From an uncultured Flavobacteriales bacterium (GTDB taxonomy: Bacteria > Bacteroidota > Bacteroidia > Flavobacteriales_D > Sanyastnellaceae), in NCBI GenBank assembly GCA_937890245.1, contig CALACF010000469.1, forward strand, positions 1 to 5,612: a stretch of 5,612 nucleotides of DNA. Reading direction: 5' to 3'. Every line of letters begins with the position of its first letter. Position 1 is the first letter of the stretch. This document shows, in pieces, positions 5,112 through 5,612 of the stretch. Under the pieces are notes generated by a model, which was not told the DNA's origin, searched no databases, and saw nothing but the letters and a program-made list of their open reading frames with translations. The position numbers and the translations under genes were made by a program.

Positions 5112-5612
5112 TCAGCCCAGCTTCGCCACATTCTCGGCTGCAGCTTCGATTGCCTGGAATTCGTCGCGCAGCCGTGCCGCGGCTACAAAGTCCAAGTCGC
5201 GGGCCGCGCGCTCCATCTCCAATCGCGTGCGCTCGACCACCTTTTGGAGCTTATCGCTGTTGCGGGCTTCGATCAGGCCCGCAATGACGGGGTCGTTCAA
5301 GATGCTCGCAGCCCAATCCGCCCCCCCGTCGTCGGCCACCAAATGCATCGGGCGATCTTCTATCAGGCCGGACTGTTCGATCAGTGTCGCCTGATGTCTC
5401 TTGACCCCCGTTGGCGTGATCCCATGCTCCTCATTGTAGGCCTCCTGTTTTGCGCGCCGGCGCGCCGTCTCGTCCATCGTCTGCTGCATCGAATCCGTCA
5501 CGCGGTCTGCATAAAAAATCACCCGACCGGCAATATTCCGGGCCGCGCGCCCAGCCGTCTGTGTCAGCGCCCGATGAGAGCGCAGAAAGCCCTCCTTGTC
5601 GGCGTCCATCAC
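5112..5612 (-). CDS. uvrB: UvrABC system protein B, C-terminal part (cut by window edge)
   Basis: UvrB is the DNA-damage-verifying helicase-like subunit of the UvrABC nucleotide excision repair complex in the cytoplasm. Only the last 166 residues or so are in the window; the frame is open to the right edge, and the family is typically about 670 residues. The fragment begins at the conserved MDADKEGFLRS segment, followed by helicase motif VI QTAGRAARN (18-26), VIFYAD (31-36), the DETARRRAKQEAYNEEHGIT segment (47-66) that is nearly invariant in UvrB, and a C-terminal UVR domain (about 121-155, ending FVAAARLRDEF) that contacts UvrC. A GTG followed by ATG at the edge should not be taken as the start. 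The protease gene begins 56 bp downstream on the same strand. No clear terminator lies between them. Confidence 0.98.
   Translation of the reverse strand: MMDADKEGFLRSHRALTQTAGRAARNIAGRVIFYADRVTDSMQQTMDETARRRAKQEAYNEEHGITPTGVKRHQATLIEQSGLIEDRPMHLVADDGGADWAASILNDPVIAGLIEARNSDKLQKVVERTRLEMERAARDLDFVAAARLRDEFQAIEAAAENVAKLG

Overview
The window looks like an ordinary chromosomal segment of a Bacteroidota bacterium, probably Flavobacteriales-like, with a fairly high G+C content for that group (mid-50s per cent by eye, not computed). The best taxonomic marker is the large secreted protease, which ends in a Por/type IX secretion (T9SS) C-terminal sorting domain, found essentially only in Bacteroidota and close relatives. 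All six convincing genes are on the minus strand, so transcription runs from high to low coordinates.

From the right edge in transcription order: (1) the C-terminal 167 codons of uvrB (nucleotide excision repair), cut by the window end; (2) after 56 bp, a 767-residue secreted serine protease of the lysyl-endopeptidase (API) type with prodomain, catalytic domain, two accessory modules and a T9SS sorting domain; (3) a 130-residue lipoprotein of unknown function whose ATG overlaps the protease stop (TGATG); (4) after 122 bp, a sigma-70/ECF-like sigma factor; (5) rsmG, a 16S rRNA m7G methyltransferase whose ATG overlaps the sigma stop (ATGA); (6) after about 60 bp, an XRE-family DNA-binding protein with an unassigned C-terminal tail. 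The left 423 bp hold no convincing gene. They do contain a nested inverted repeat near position 10-52 and a G-run cluster at 246-270.

The genes form two likely translational units. Protease and lipoprotein are probably co-expressed and both act outside the cytoplasm, so the lipoprotein may serve the protease (inhibitor, chaperone or surface partner; inference only). Sigma factor, rsmG and probably the XRE gene form a second unit that joins a transcription initiation factor, a ribosome modification enzyme and a putative repressor. I see no phage, IS, CRISPR, tRNA or rRNA. I found no clearly new biological system. The leads most worth following are the altered substrate pocket and extra cysteine pair of the protease, its tightly coupled lipoprotein, and the sigma/rsmG/XRE arrangement.
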